The translations under genes and the position numbers were made by a program. From assembly GCA_947381945.1 (NCBI GenBank), contig CANCXM010000031.1, positions 1 to 36,654 on the forward strand: a stretch of 36,654 nt of DNA. Reading direction: 5' to 3'. The stretch is from an uncultured Muribaculaceae bacterium. GTDB taxonomy: Bacteria; Bacteroidota; Bacteroidia; Bacteroidales; Muribaculaceae. Below the pieces are notes generated by a model, which saw nothing but the letters and a program-made list of their open reading frames with translations, made no database searches and was not told the origin of the DNA. The stretch's first letter is position 1. Each line of letters begins with the position of its first letter. This document shows, in pieces, positions 13,954-21,173 of this stretch.

Positions 13954-16587
13954 TCACTCATCGGTGTCATCAGCGGCCTCCGACTCTGCGTCGGCATCAT
14001 CATCGATCACCTCCTCGTCGATTTCCTCGACTTCGAGAAGCTCATCCTCGGGCAGTTCGGGGGCGAGTTCCTGAGCCTCTACCTGCTCGACCTCTTCCTC
14101 GGGATCGGAGTCAACGCAGCAGACAGACGCGATGGTGTCGTTGCGCTTTTCAAGGTTGATGATACGGACACCCTGAGTGGCACGTCCCTGAACACGGATG
14201 TCGGCAACGTGGATGCGGAGAGTGATACCGCTCTTATTGATAATCACAAGGTCATTTTCGTCGTTGACACTTTCGATGGCAACCAGACGGCCTGTCTTCT
14301 CGGTGATGTTCATTGTACGGACACCCTTACCGCCACGGTTGGTGACACGGTAAACGGGGACTTTCTCAGTCACGCCATCGGCATTCGTAATCTCAGTGTC
14401 GAGCGGAGTGCGCTTACCATAGCCACGCTCACTGAGTACCATTACATCGTTGGTGGTGCCTTCGGGCATACAAATCATGCCTACAACCTCATCGTCTTCG
14501 CCGTCGAGGGTCATGCCGCGCACACCGGTGGACATACGACCCATCTCGCGGACCTTGTTCTCGGGGAAGCGGATGGCACGGCCATTGCGGTTGGCGAGGA
14601 GAATCTCGCTGTTGCCGTCGGTCATCTCAACGCTGAGGAGTTCGTCGTCCTCACGGATGATGATTGCGTTGACACCGCGGGCGCGGGGACGCGAGTAGGC
14701 TTCGAGGCGAGTCTTCTTGATGACACCCTTCTTGGTGGCAAACACGAGGTTGTGGGTGCGGACAAAGTCAGCATCGCCGAGCGACTTGGTGCAGATGAAT
14801 GCCTTGACCGAATCATCCGACTCGATGTTGAGCATGTTCTGGATGGCGCGACCCTTGGAGTTCTTTGCACCCTCGGGAATTTCGTAGACCTTAAGCCAGT
14901 AGCAGCGACCCTTCTGGGTGAAGAAGAGCATGTAGTTATGCATCGAAGCGGGATAGATATGCTCGATGAAGTCCTCATTGCGGGTATCGGAACCCTTGGC
15001 ACCTACGCCACCACGGTTCTGCGCACGGAATTCGCTGAGCTGTGTGCGCTTGATGTAGCCGAGGTGAGAGATGGTGATGATCATGTCATCGTCGGCATAG
15101 AAGTCCTCGGCGTTGAAGTCACCGGCAGTGTAGTCAATGTCGGTGCGGCGGCCGTCGCCGTATTTGTCGCGGACCTCCATGAGTTCGGACTTGATGAGTT
15201 CACGGCAGGTATGTTCGTCGGAAAGGATGAGTTCGAGACGTGCGATTTCCTTTTCGAGAGTTTCGTATTCGTTGCGGAGTTTGTCCTGCTCCAGTCCGGT
15301 GAGCTGACGCAGACGCATCTCGACGATGGCGGCAGTCTGCGGGTCGGTCAGTCCGAAACGCTCCTTAAGAGCCTCGCGGGCACCCTGGGTGTCGGATGCG
15401 GCACGGATAATCTTGATGACCTCGTCGATGTTCTGCGAAGCGATGATGAGACCTTCGAGGATGTGGGCGCGCTCCTGGGCCTTGTTGAGCTCAAACTGAG
15501 TGCGACGGATGACAACCTCGTGGCGATGCTTCACGAACTCGCCGATGAGTTCCTTGAGATTAAGGGTCTTGGGACGACCGTTGACGAGAGCCACATTGTT
15601 GACGCTGAACGAGGCCTGCATCTGGGTCATCTTGTAGAGCTTATTGAGAACTACACTTGCGTTGGCATCGCTCTTGAGCTTGATGACGATACGCATACCC
15701 TTGTAGTTACTCTCATCGTTGATGTCGGCAATGCCGTCGAGCTTCTTGTCGTTGACAAGCTGCGCGATATAGGCGATAAGCTCAGCCTTATTGACACCGT
15801 AGGGAATCTCGGTGACAATGATGTTCTCATGGTTGTCCTCGACCTCGATTTCAGCCTTCGAACGGATGACGACACGGCCACGGCCTGTCTCGTAGGCTTC
15901 CTTCACGCCGTTGTAGCCATAGATGGTACCGCCGGTGGGGAAGTCAGGAGCGGGAATATATTTCATGAGGCCCTCGACATCAATCTCGGGATTGTCGATA
16001 TAGGCCATACATGCGTTGATGGACTCGGCGAGGTTGTGGGTAGGCATATTGGTAGCCATACCGACGGCGATACCCGAAGCTCCGTTGACAAGGAGGTTGG
16101 GGAAACGGGTCGGAAGCACCACAGGCTCGTCGCGGGTGTTATCGTAGTTGCGCTGGAAATCAACAGTATCGCTGTCAATATCGGCAAGCATTTCTTCGCC
16201 AAGTTTGTCGAGACGCACCTCAGTGTAACGCATCGCAGCAGCTCCGTCGCCGTCGACAGAACCAAAGTTGCCGTGACCGTCCACAAGAGTGTAACGCATG
16301 GCCCAGGGCTGGGCAAGGCGGACTACGGTGCCGTAAATCGACGAGTCGCCATGGGGGTGATACTTACCCATGACCTCACCGACACAGTTTGCGGATTTCT
16401 TGTGGGCACGGTCGGAGGTGTTGCCCATCTCATTCATTCCAAAAAGCACACGGCGGTGAACGGGCTTGAGTCCGTCGCGCACGTCAGGCAAGGCTCGCGA
16501 GACGATGACCGACATCGAATAGTCGATATAGGCGCTCTTCATCTCGTTCTCGATATTGATCTTGATAATGCGATCTTCTTCAATCAT
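13954..16587 (-). CDS. gyrA: DNA gyrase subunit A
   Basis: ATP-dependent type II topoisomerase subunit that cuts and rejoins DNA to introduce negative supercoils; 877 aa from the ATG at 16587. The catalytic Tyr121 lies in AAMRYTEVRL. The quinolone region reads HPHGDSSIYGTVVR (77-90), with Asp81 and Ser82 present and Gly86 where E. coli has Asp87. The C-terminal beta-pinwheel carries NRGGVGAKG and NRGGKGVR variants of the GyrA box. The protein ends in about 50 strongly acidic residues, a tail that in other gyrases tunes DNA wrapping. An in-frame Met at 16641 is rejected because MIEEDRIIKINIENEMK is the usual N-terminus. The leader is about 120 nt. The TPR gene follows in the same operon. Confidence 0.98.
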   Translation of the reverse strand: MIEEDRIIKINIENEMKSAYIDYSMSVIVSRALPDVRDGLKPVHRRVLFGMNEMGNTSDRAHKKSANCVGEVMGKYHPHGDSSIYGTVVRLAQPWAMRYTLVDGHGNFGSVDGDGAAAMRYTEVRLDKLGEEMLADIDSDTVDFQRNYDNTRDEPVVLPTRFPNLLVNGASGIAVGMATNMPTHNLAESINACMAYIDNPEIDVEGLMKYIPAPDFPTGGTIYGYNGVKEAYETGRGRVVIRSKAEIEVEDNHENIIVTEIPYGVNKAELIAYIAQLVNDKKLDGIADINDESNYKGMRIVIKLKSDANASVVLNKLYKMTQMQASFSVNNVALVNGRPKTLNLKELIGEFVKHRHEVVIRRTQFELNKAQERAHILEGLIIASQNIDEVIKIIRAASDTQGAREALKERFGLTDPQTAAIVEMRLRQLTGLEQDKLRNEYETLEKEIARLELILSDEHTCRELIKSELMEVRDKYGDGRRTDIDYTAGDFNAEDFYADDDMIITISHLGYIKRTQLSEFRAQNRGGVGAKGSDTRNEDFIEHIYPASMHNYMLFFTQKGRCYWLKVYEIPEGAKNSKGRAIQNMLNIESDDSVKAFICTKSLGDADFVRTHNLVFATKKGVIKKTRLEAYSRPRARGVNAIIIREDDELLSVEMTDGNSEILLANRNGRAIRFPENKVREMGRMSTGVRGMTLDGEDDEVVGMICMPEGTTNDVMVLSERGYGKRTPLDTEITNADGVTEKVPVYRVTNRGGKGVRTMNITEKTGRLVAIESVNDENDLVIINKSGITLRIHVADIRVQGRATQGVRIINLEKRNDTIASVCCVDSDPEEEVEQVEAQELAPELPEDELLEVEEIDEEVIDDDADAESEAADDTDE

Positions 16588-16714
16588 AGCTTTTTCAATA
16601 CGGGGGCGCTGAATCCGAAGGAAAGCTCCGACGGCCAACAACCCCTTTAAAAACTTATCTTCTTACTATATTAATAATGTGTAGTCCGAGAAATCACAAA
16701 AGGATTTTTCCCGA

Positions 16715-16722
16715 CAAAGGTA
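16715..16722 (-). promoter_or_regulatory. -7 element of the gyrA promoter
   Basis: TACCTTTG on the minus strand is an exact TAnnTTTG match, 128 nt upstream of the gyrA ATG. No TTTG occurs at exactly 19-21 bp; the closest box is TTTTTG about 12 bp away. It is divergent from the clpC element 21 bp to the right, so polymerases at the two promoters would compete. Confidence 0.7.
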
Positions 16723-16743
16723 AGAAATATTTTGCAAAAATCG

Positions 16744-16751
16744 TATCTTTG
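16744..16751 (+). promoter_or_regulatory. -7 element of the clpC promoter
   Basis: TATCTTTG matches TAnnTTTG exactly and faces clpC. Transcription from here gives an unusually long leader of about 220 nt before the start codon at 16981. A -33 TTTG at the ideal distance is missing; TTTG at 16731-16734 is only 9 bp upstream. Confidence 0.65.
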
Positions 16752-16980
16752 CACATCAAGAAATGTTTTTTAATTGTTATTAGAAGAAAGTGGCAGACTT
16801 TGGCATAGTTTTTGATAGTAGAAAGCTATGTCGGGACTGTCCGGACGGCCTAAAGCCGACTTTTGCGTCAGCATCTACGACACAGCAATTCATCATCTCT
16901 CCCAACCGGCCTGCAAGCGCGATGTCCCCGCAGTCAAGGCCGGGAAAGTTCACCACTTAACAAAGAAAGGTACAATCAAG
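16752..16980 (+). other. Long clpC 5' leader
   Basis: About 220 nt between the candidate promoter and the clpC start. The frame is open from an ATG at 16828, but the 51 residues it would add (rich in Lys, Pro, His) do not resemble a Clp N-domain, which begins at 16981. The leader contains the palindrome GTCCGGAC and a GGC(CTAAA)GCC hairpin near 16836-16858. An AAAGG ribosome-binding sequence occurs close to 16981. No known riboswitch was recognised. Confidence 0.5.
16801..16816 (+). promoter_or_regulatory. Possible sigma-54-like promoter of clpC
   Basis: TGGCATAGTTTTTGAT has the TGGCA (-24) and TTG (-12) blocks of the sigma-54 consensus at the right spacing, but the -12 GC reads GA. Initiation would fall near 16827. 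A stress-specific second promoter would suit a Clp ATPase. The -12 mismatch keeps this tentative. Confidence 0.3.
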
Positions 16981-19614
16981 ATGGACACAGTTTATTCACG
17001 AAAATTCAAGGAAATAATCTCCGATTCACCCCGCCAGGCAGCACGGCACAACAACCGCTATGTCATGCCCGAGCACATCCTGCTGTCACTCCTGACAGAC
17101 ATGGAGGGGGAGCCGGCCCGACTTATAGACCGCGCGGCCAAAGGCGCGTCGGCCTACGAGCTGCGCGAGAATCTCGATAAGGCGCTTTTCAATGCCGCGA
17201 CTGATGCCGGGTATCAAGGCACAGTCGGTGTCAACGAAGTGAGCCTCAGCGACCTCACCGGACGCATCATCAAGCTCAGCGTCCTCGAAGCCCGTATGCT
17301 CAAAAGCAATGAGGTGGACGCAACCCATCTCCTGCTCGCAATTTTCCACAATTCGGACGCACAGAATTCCGAATTCATGGAGACATTCAAGCGCGCAGGC
17401 ATATCATACGAGGCGCTTTACCGCATCGTGGCAACTGATGCCAATATCCCCACCGCGCTCAACGCCGAGTTTGCAGGCGATGACGACGAGGACGACATGC
17501 CTCCCCGCCAGTCACAGGACAACCAGAGCCAACAATCGGCCAAAAGGCAGGGCGCGACCACCGCACAGCGCCGTGGCAACGACACTCCGGTGCTTGACAA
17601 ATATGGCAACGACATGACACTTGCCGCCGAGGAAAACCGCCTCGACCCGGTCGTGGGCCGCGATGTCGAGATTGAACGTCTCGCCCAGATTCTCAGCCGC
17701 AGGAAGAAGAACAATCCGGTACTCATCGGTGAGCCGGGCGTGGGCAAATCGGCAATCGTCGAAGGTCTCGCCCTCCGCATCGTGCAGCGCAAGGTGTCGC
17801 GTATCCTTTTCGGCAAGAGAGTGGTGTCGCTCGACATGGCTTCAATCGTCGCCGGCACCAAGTATCGCGGACAGTTCGAGGAGCGCATCAAGGCCATTCT
17901 CGACGAGCTTTCGAAGAATAAGGACATCATCCTCTTCATCGACGAGCTCCATACCATCGTCGGCGCGGGCAATGCCGCCGGTTCGATGGATGCAGCCAAC
18001 CTTCTCAAACCGGCACTCGCGCGTGGAGAGATACAGTGCATCGGCGCTACCACCCTCGACGAGTATCGCAAGAACATCGAGAATGACGGAGCGCTCGAAC
18101 GCCGCTTCCAGAAGGTGATGGTCGAGCCTACGACATCGGAGGAAACCCGCATCATCCTTGACAATATCAAGGACAAGTATGAGGAGCACCACAACGTAAA
18201 CTATACGCCGGAGGCACTTGACGCATGTGTGCAGCTCACCGAGCGCTACATCTCCGACCGCAATTTCCCCGACAAGGCCATTGATGCCATGGACGAGGCA
18301 GGCAGCCGAGTGCATGTGACAAACATCGCTGTACCCAAGGAAATCGAGCAGCTCGAACAGCACATCGAGGAGGTGTCGGCCCAGAAACTCCGCGCCGCCC
18401 AATCGCAGAACTTCGAGAAAGCCGCCTCATACCGCGACAAGGAGCAGCAACTGAAATCTATGCTTGAGGAAGCGAAAGCCAAATGGGAGGAGCAGCTCAA
18501 CGCCATGCGCGAGACTGTCGATGCTGACAAGGTTGCGGAGGTCGTGGCCATGATGACAGGAGTGCCCGTCCAAAGAGTGGCACAGGCCGAAGGCAAACGA
18601 CTCAAAGAGATGTCGCCCGCACTCAAGAGCCTTATCATCGGTCAGGATCCGGCAATCGAGAAGGTGGTCAAGGCAATCCAGCGCAACCGCATCGGTCTGA
18701 AAGACCCCAACAAACCTATCGGCACCTTCCTCTTCCTCGGTCCGACAGGCGTTGGCAAGACTCACCTCGCGAAGAAGCTCGCGGAATACATGTTTGATTC
18801 CTCGGATACCCTCATCCGCATCGACATGAGCGAATATATGGAAAAATTCACCGTGTCGCGCCTCGTCGGAGCGCCTCCGGGATATGTCGGTTATGAGGAG
18901 GGTGGTCAGCTCACGGAGAAAGTGCGCCGTCACCCCTACTCCATCGTGCTTCTCGACGAGATTGAGAAGGCTCACCCCGACGTGTTCAACCTGCTTCTGC
19001 AGGTGATGGACGAGGGCCGTCTGACCGACTCGCTTGGCCGTCGTATCGACTTCAAGAACACTGTGATAATCATGACCTCCAACATCGGTTCTCGCCAGCT
19101 CAAAGACTTTGGCGGTGGCATCGGTTTCAATTCGCGCCCTGCTGACGACAAGGAGTATAGCCAAGGCGTGTTGCGCAAGGCTCTCAACAAGGCTTTCGCT
19201 CCCGAATTCCTCAACCGAATCGACGACATCATCATGTTTGATCCCTTGTCGAAGGAGGCTATCTTCAAGATTATCGACATCGAGCTTGCAGGCTTCAACA
19301 AGCGCGTCAAGGAGCTCGGATATATCCTCAATATCTCCGATGAAGCCCGCAACTTCATTGCCGAAAAGGGCTATGACTCGCAGTTTGGCGCACGTCCGCT
19401 CAAACGAGCCATCCAGAAGTATCTTGAAGACAAACTCGCCGAGCTTATCATTGATTCGGAACTCACCGCAGGCGATGAAATCCGTGTGACATACACGCCC
19501 GGCGCCGAGGAACTGACAACCGAGATTATCAAGAGCTCCGAACGTGGCGAACACACCCTGACTGCCGGTGAAGGCCATACAGCTACCGGTGACAGCGATT
19601 CGGATGCAAACTAA
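16981..19614 (+). CDS. clpC: ClpC-type AAA+ unfoldase of the Clp protease
   Basis: Hexameric ATPase that unfolds proteins and feeds them to ClpP; 877 aa. Order of parts: double Clp-N repeat (1-150), acidic/Gln-rich linker (165-200), AAA-1 with Walker A GEPGVGKS (250-257) and Walker B Asp321-Glu322, a short UVR-type coiled middle region (about 455-510) that separates ClpC from ClpB, then AAA-2 with Walker A GPTGVGKT (587-594) and LLDEIEKAH (657-665). The IGF tripeptide at 714-716 is the ClpP-docking loop. The C-terminus is acidic and Ser/Thr/Gly-rich. The start at 16981 puts the Clp-N domain at the N-terminus. The gene is alone in its transcript, ended by a strong hairpin. ClpP is not in this window. 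Confidence 0.96.
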   Translation: MDTVYSRKFKEIISDSPRQAARHNNRYVMPEHILLSLLTDMEGEPARLIDRAAKGASAYELRENLDKALFNAATDAGYQGTVGVNEVSLSDLTGRIIKLSVLEARMLKSNEVDATHLLLAIFHNSDAQNSEFMETFKRAGISYEALYRIVATDANIPTALNAEFAGDDDEDDMPPRQSQDNQSQQSAKRQGATTAQRRGNDTPVLDKYGNDMTLAAEENRLDPVVGRDVEIERLAQILSRRKKNNPVLIGEPGVGKSAIVEGLALRIVQRKVSRILFGKRVVSLDMASIVAGTKYRGQFEERIKAILDELSKNKDIILFIDELHTIVGAGNAAGSMDAANLLKPALARGEIQCIGATTLDEYRKNIENDGALERRFQKVMVEPTTSEETRIILDNIKDKYEEHHNVNYTPEALDACVQLTERYISDRNFPDKAIDAMDEAGSRVHVTNIAVPKEIEQLEQHIEEVSAQKLRAAQSQNFEKAASYRDKEQQLKSMLEEAKAKWEEQLNAMRETVDADKVAEVVAMMTGVPVQRVAQAEGKRLKEMSPALKSLIIGQDPAIEKVVKAIQRNRIGLKDPNKPIGTFLFLGPTGVGKTHLAKKLAEYMFDSSDTLIRIDMSEYMEKFTVSRLVGAPPGYVGYEEGGQLTEKVRRHPYSIVLLDEIEKAHPDVFNLLLQVMDEGRLTDSLGRRIDFKNTVIIMTSNIGSRQLKDFGGGIGFNSRPADDKEYSQGVLRKALNKAFAPEFLNRIDDIIMFDPLSKEAIFKIIDIELAGFNKRVKELGYILNISDEARNFIAEKGYDSQFGARPLKRAIQKYLEDKLAELIIDSELTAGDEIRVTYTPGAEELTTEIIKSSERGEHTLTAGEGHTATGDSDSDAN

Positions 19615-19676
19615 GACTGAAATTTCAATCCGGTCGTGAGCCGTCAAGCGCACCGACTAATCATTAACTTTTGACA

Positions 19677-19728
19677 CTGCCCCCATGTCTGGCTTCTTTT
19701 GGAGTAGACATGGGGGCAGCGTTTTTTT
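19677..19728 (+). terminator. Terminator of clpC
   Basis: A perfect 14-bp stem, CTGCCCCCATGTCT (19677-19690) with AGACATGGGGGCAG (19706-19719), 15-nt loop, followed by CG and seven T. It starts 63 nt after the clpC stop codon. This is the strongest terminator in the window. Confidence 0.95.
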
Positions 19729-19791
19729 CAATCCAATCCACGTCGGTACAGCACTTTAAAAGGGCTCAATCAATTCCACCGTGAAAAAAAA

Positions 19792-19823
19792 TTTGCACAA
19801 TCCGAATTAATTCCCTACCTTTG
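19792..19823 (+). promoter_or_regulatory. Promoter of tRNA-Ser
   Basis: TTTG (19792-19795), 20 bp, TACCTTTG (19816-19823): a perfect Bacteroidetes promoter. The predicted start lies about 40 nt before the mature tRNA. Confidence 0.88.
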
Positions 19824-19873
19824 CAGCCGTAATCGTTTCCAACTACGGATTCATTACTCGGAACATCCATTTT

Positions 19874-19961
19874 GGAGTGATGCTCGAGTGGCTGAAGAGG
19901 CACGCCTGGAAAGCGTGTATACGTCAAAAGCGTATCGCGAGTTCGAATCTCGCTCACTCCG
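19874..19961 (+). tRNA. tRNA-Ser (anticodon GGA)
   Basis: An 88-nt class II tRNA. The acceptor stem pairs GGAGTGA (19874-19880) with TCACTCC (19954-19960), with discriminator G19961. The anticodon stem CACGC/GCGTG closes the loop CTGGAAA, with anticodon GGA at 19908-19910, reading UCC and UCU. A long variable arm and a T-arm with GTTCGAATC are present. No CCA is encoded; it must be added enzymatically. Confidence 0.97.
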
Positions 19962-19969
19962 CAAAACCA

Positions 19970-20016
19970 AACGCTGATTATCAGACGCGAGACAGCCCTG
20001 AAAATCAGCGTTTTTT
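19970..20016 (+). terminator. Terminator of tRNA-Ser
   Basis: Stem AACGCTGATT (19970-19979) with AATCAGCGTT (20003-20012), 23-nt loop, leading into a run of six T (20011-20016). It begins 8 nt after the tRNA end. Confidence 0.85.
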
Positions 20017-20096
20017 CGTTTCTCTACCCTGCCCTATATGGCTCTCGCATCCCCCGGAGGCTGACGGGCTCAAATACATTTTATTTCTTTCGCGAC

Positions 20097-20495
20097 ATGG
20101 CAAAACCGGAATACATACAGAAAAACAAAGCGTGGCTTGAGGAAAAGTCGCGTGAAGAGGGAGTGTATCCCCTCGACAAAGGCATTTTCTATAAAGTCAT
20201 CAAGCGTGGCAAAACTGATGGACCGACGCCGAACAGAGGAAGCGTCGTCGTGGCTCACTATGTCGGCAAGACCATCAACGGTAAGACTTTCGACAGCAGT
20301 CGCGGCGGTGTCGCACCCGCATTCCGATTGCGGGAACTGATTCCGGGCTGGATAATTGCGTTACAAAAGATGCATGTAGGCGACAAGTGGGAGATTTATA
20401 TCCCCGCTGAACAGGGCTATGGAAAATTCAATCAGCCAGGTATTCCCGGTGGATCCACTTTGATATTCGAAATCGAACTGCTCGGCATTTCATAA
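20097..20495 (+). CDS. FKBP-type peptidyl-prolyl cis-trans isomerase
   Basis: 132-aa single-domain FKBP that speeds proline isomerisation during folding. Visible signatures are VVVAHYVGKTINGKTFDSS (strand and Tyr/Phe/Asp pocket), LIPGWIIALQKMHVGDKWEIYIP (the Val/Ile-Trp pocket core) and AEQGYGKFNQPGIPGGSTLIFEIELL. The aromatic and Asp pocket residues are conserved, so it should be active. There is no signal peptide or lipobox, unlike many FKBPs of Bacteroidetes, so it is probably cytoplasmic. It lies 14 nt upstream of the NUDIX gene in an apparent operon. Only a weak promoter match (TACATTTT, 20075-20082) lies upstream, after the tRNA terminator. Confidence 0.93.
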   Translation: MAKPEYIQKNKAWLEEKSREEGVYPLDKGIFYKVIKRGKTDGPTPNRGSVVVAHYVGKTINGKTFDSSRGGVAPAFRLRELIPGWIIALQKMHVGDKWEIYIPAEQGYGKFNQPGIPGGSTLIFEIELLGIS

Positions 20496-20509
20496 ATCAA
20501 GACGCTACT

Positions 20510-21010
20510 ATGCCAAAAGATAACGCACAGGAATTGTTTCCGCTCGTGGATGAAACGGGAAAGGTGATTGGTTCGGCAACAAGAGGGAAATGCCATGACG
20601 GGAGCAAACTGCTCCATCCGGTGGTACATCTCCACGTGTTTGACCGTGACGGACGGCTATATCTGCAGAAACGCCCGGAATGGAAGGACATTCAACCTGG
20701 AAAATGGGACACAGCCGTAGGCGGACATGTAGATTTCGGCGAAGAAATTCTGTCGGCTCTGCAACGGGAAGCAAAAGAGGAGCTTGGACTCGAAGGCTTC
20801 GAACCGGAGTTCATCGAAAACTACGTCTTTGAATCATCACGCGAAAGAGAGATGGTCAACGCCTTCAGAACCATTGTCACCACCATTCCTCAACCATCAG
20901 ATGAGCTTGACGGAGGGCGTTTCTGGTCACGGGAAGAGATTGCCGATGCAATGGGCAAAGGCATTTTCACACCGAACTTCGAAAGCGAGTATCAGAAATT
21001 GTTTTCCTAA
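20510..21010 (+). CDS. NUDIX hydrolase
   Basis: 166-aa Mg2+-dependent pyrophosphohydrolase fold. The Nudix box GX5EX7REUXEEXGU is complete: Gly72, Glu78, Arg86-Glu87, Glu90-Glu91, Gly93. The N-terminal pattern (FPLVDETGKVIGSATRGKCH, then LHPVVHLHVFDRDGRLYLQKR) resembles the subfamily of isopentenyl-diphosphate-isomerase-like NUDIX proteins such as YfcD. The substrate cannot be assigned from sequence. It probably shares a transcript with the FKBP gene and is convergent with the GH3 gene. Confidence 0.92.
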   Translation: MPKDNAQELFPLVDETGKVIGSATRGKCHDGSKLLHPVVHLHVFDRDGRLYLQKRPEWKDIQPGKWDTAVGGHVDFGEEILSALQREAKEELGLEGFEPEFIENYVFESSREREMVNAFRTIVTTIPQPSDELDGGRFWSREEIADAMGKGIFTPNFESEYQKLFS

Positions 21011-21058
21011 GCACCATACAGGTAAATGACTTGAAGCTATATCCGTTTTTTTGTACAG

Positions 21059-21097
21059 AGAAGACCCTGTAACGCATTCCGCGTTACAGGGTCTTCT
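21059..21097. terminator. Hairpin between convergent NUDIX and GH3 genes
   Basis: AGAAGACCCTGTAACGC (21059-21075) pairs perfectly with GCGTTACAGGGTCTTCT (21081-21097) around a 5-nt loop, and the pairing extends outward past a 2-nt bulge. No T run follows on either strand, although seven T occur just upstream on the plus strand. It likely shields or ends both transcripts, but it is not a canonical intrinsic terminator. Confidence 0.55.
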
Positions 21098-21173
21098 GTA
21101 TCTACTGTGCAATTTATATAGGAATATGTCTGTGTTTATCCGGCTTTACAAGCTCGTTTGAGAAACACCGCAC

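Noticed and set aside
14209..16650. Very long open frame of 813 codons antisense to gyrA
   Set aside because: It is a shadow of the codon usage of gyrA, has no recognisable domain, and gyrA on the other strand is unmistakable.
16828..16980. ClpC start at the upstream ATG 16828
   Set aside because: The 51 added residues are unlike a Clp N-domain, which begins exactly at 16981 behind an AAAGG sequence.
18427..19653. 408-codon open frame antisense to clpC
   Set aside because: Composition follows the complementary clpC codons; no motif, promoter or homologue recognised.
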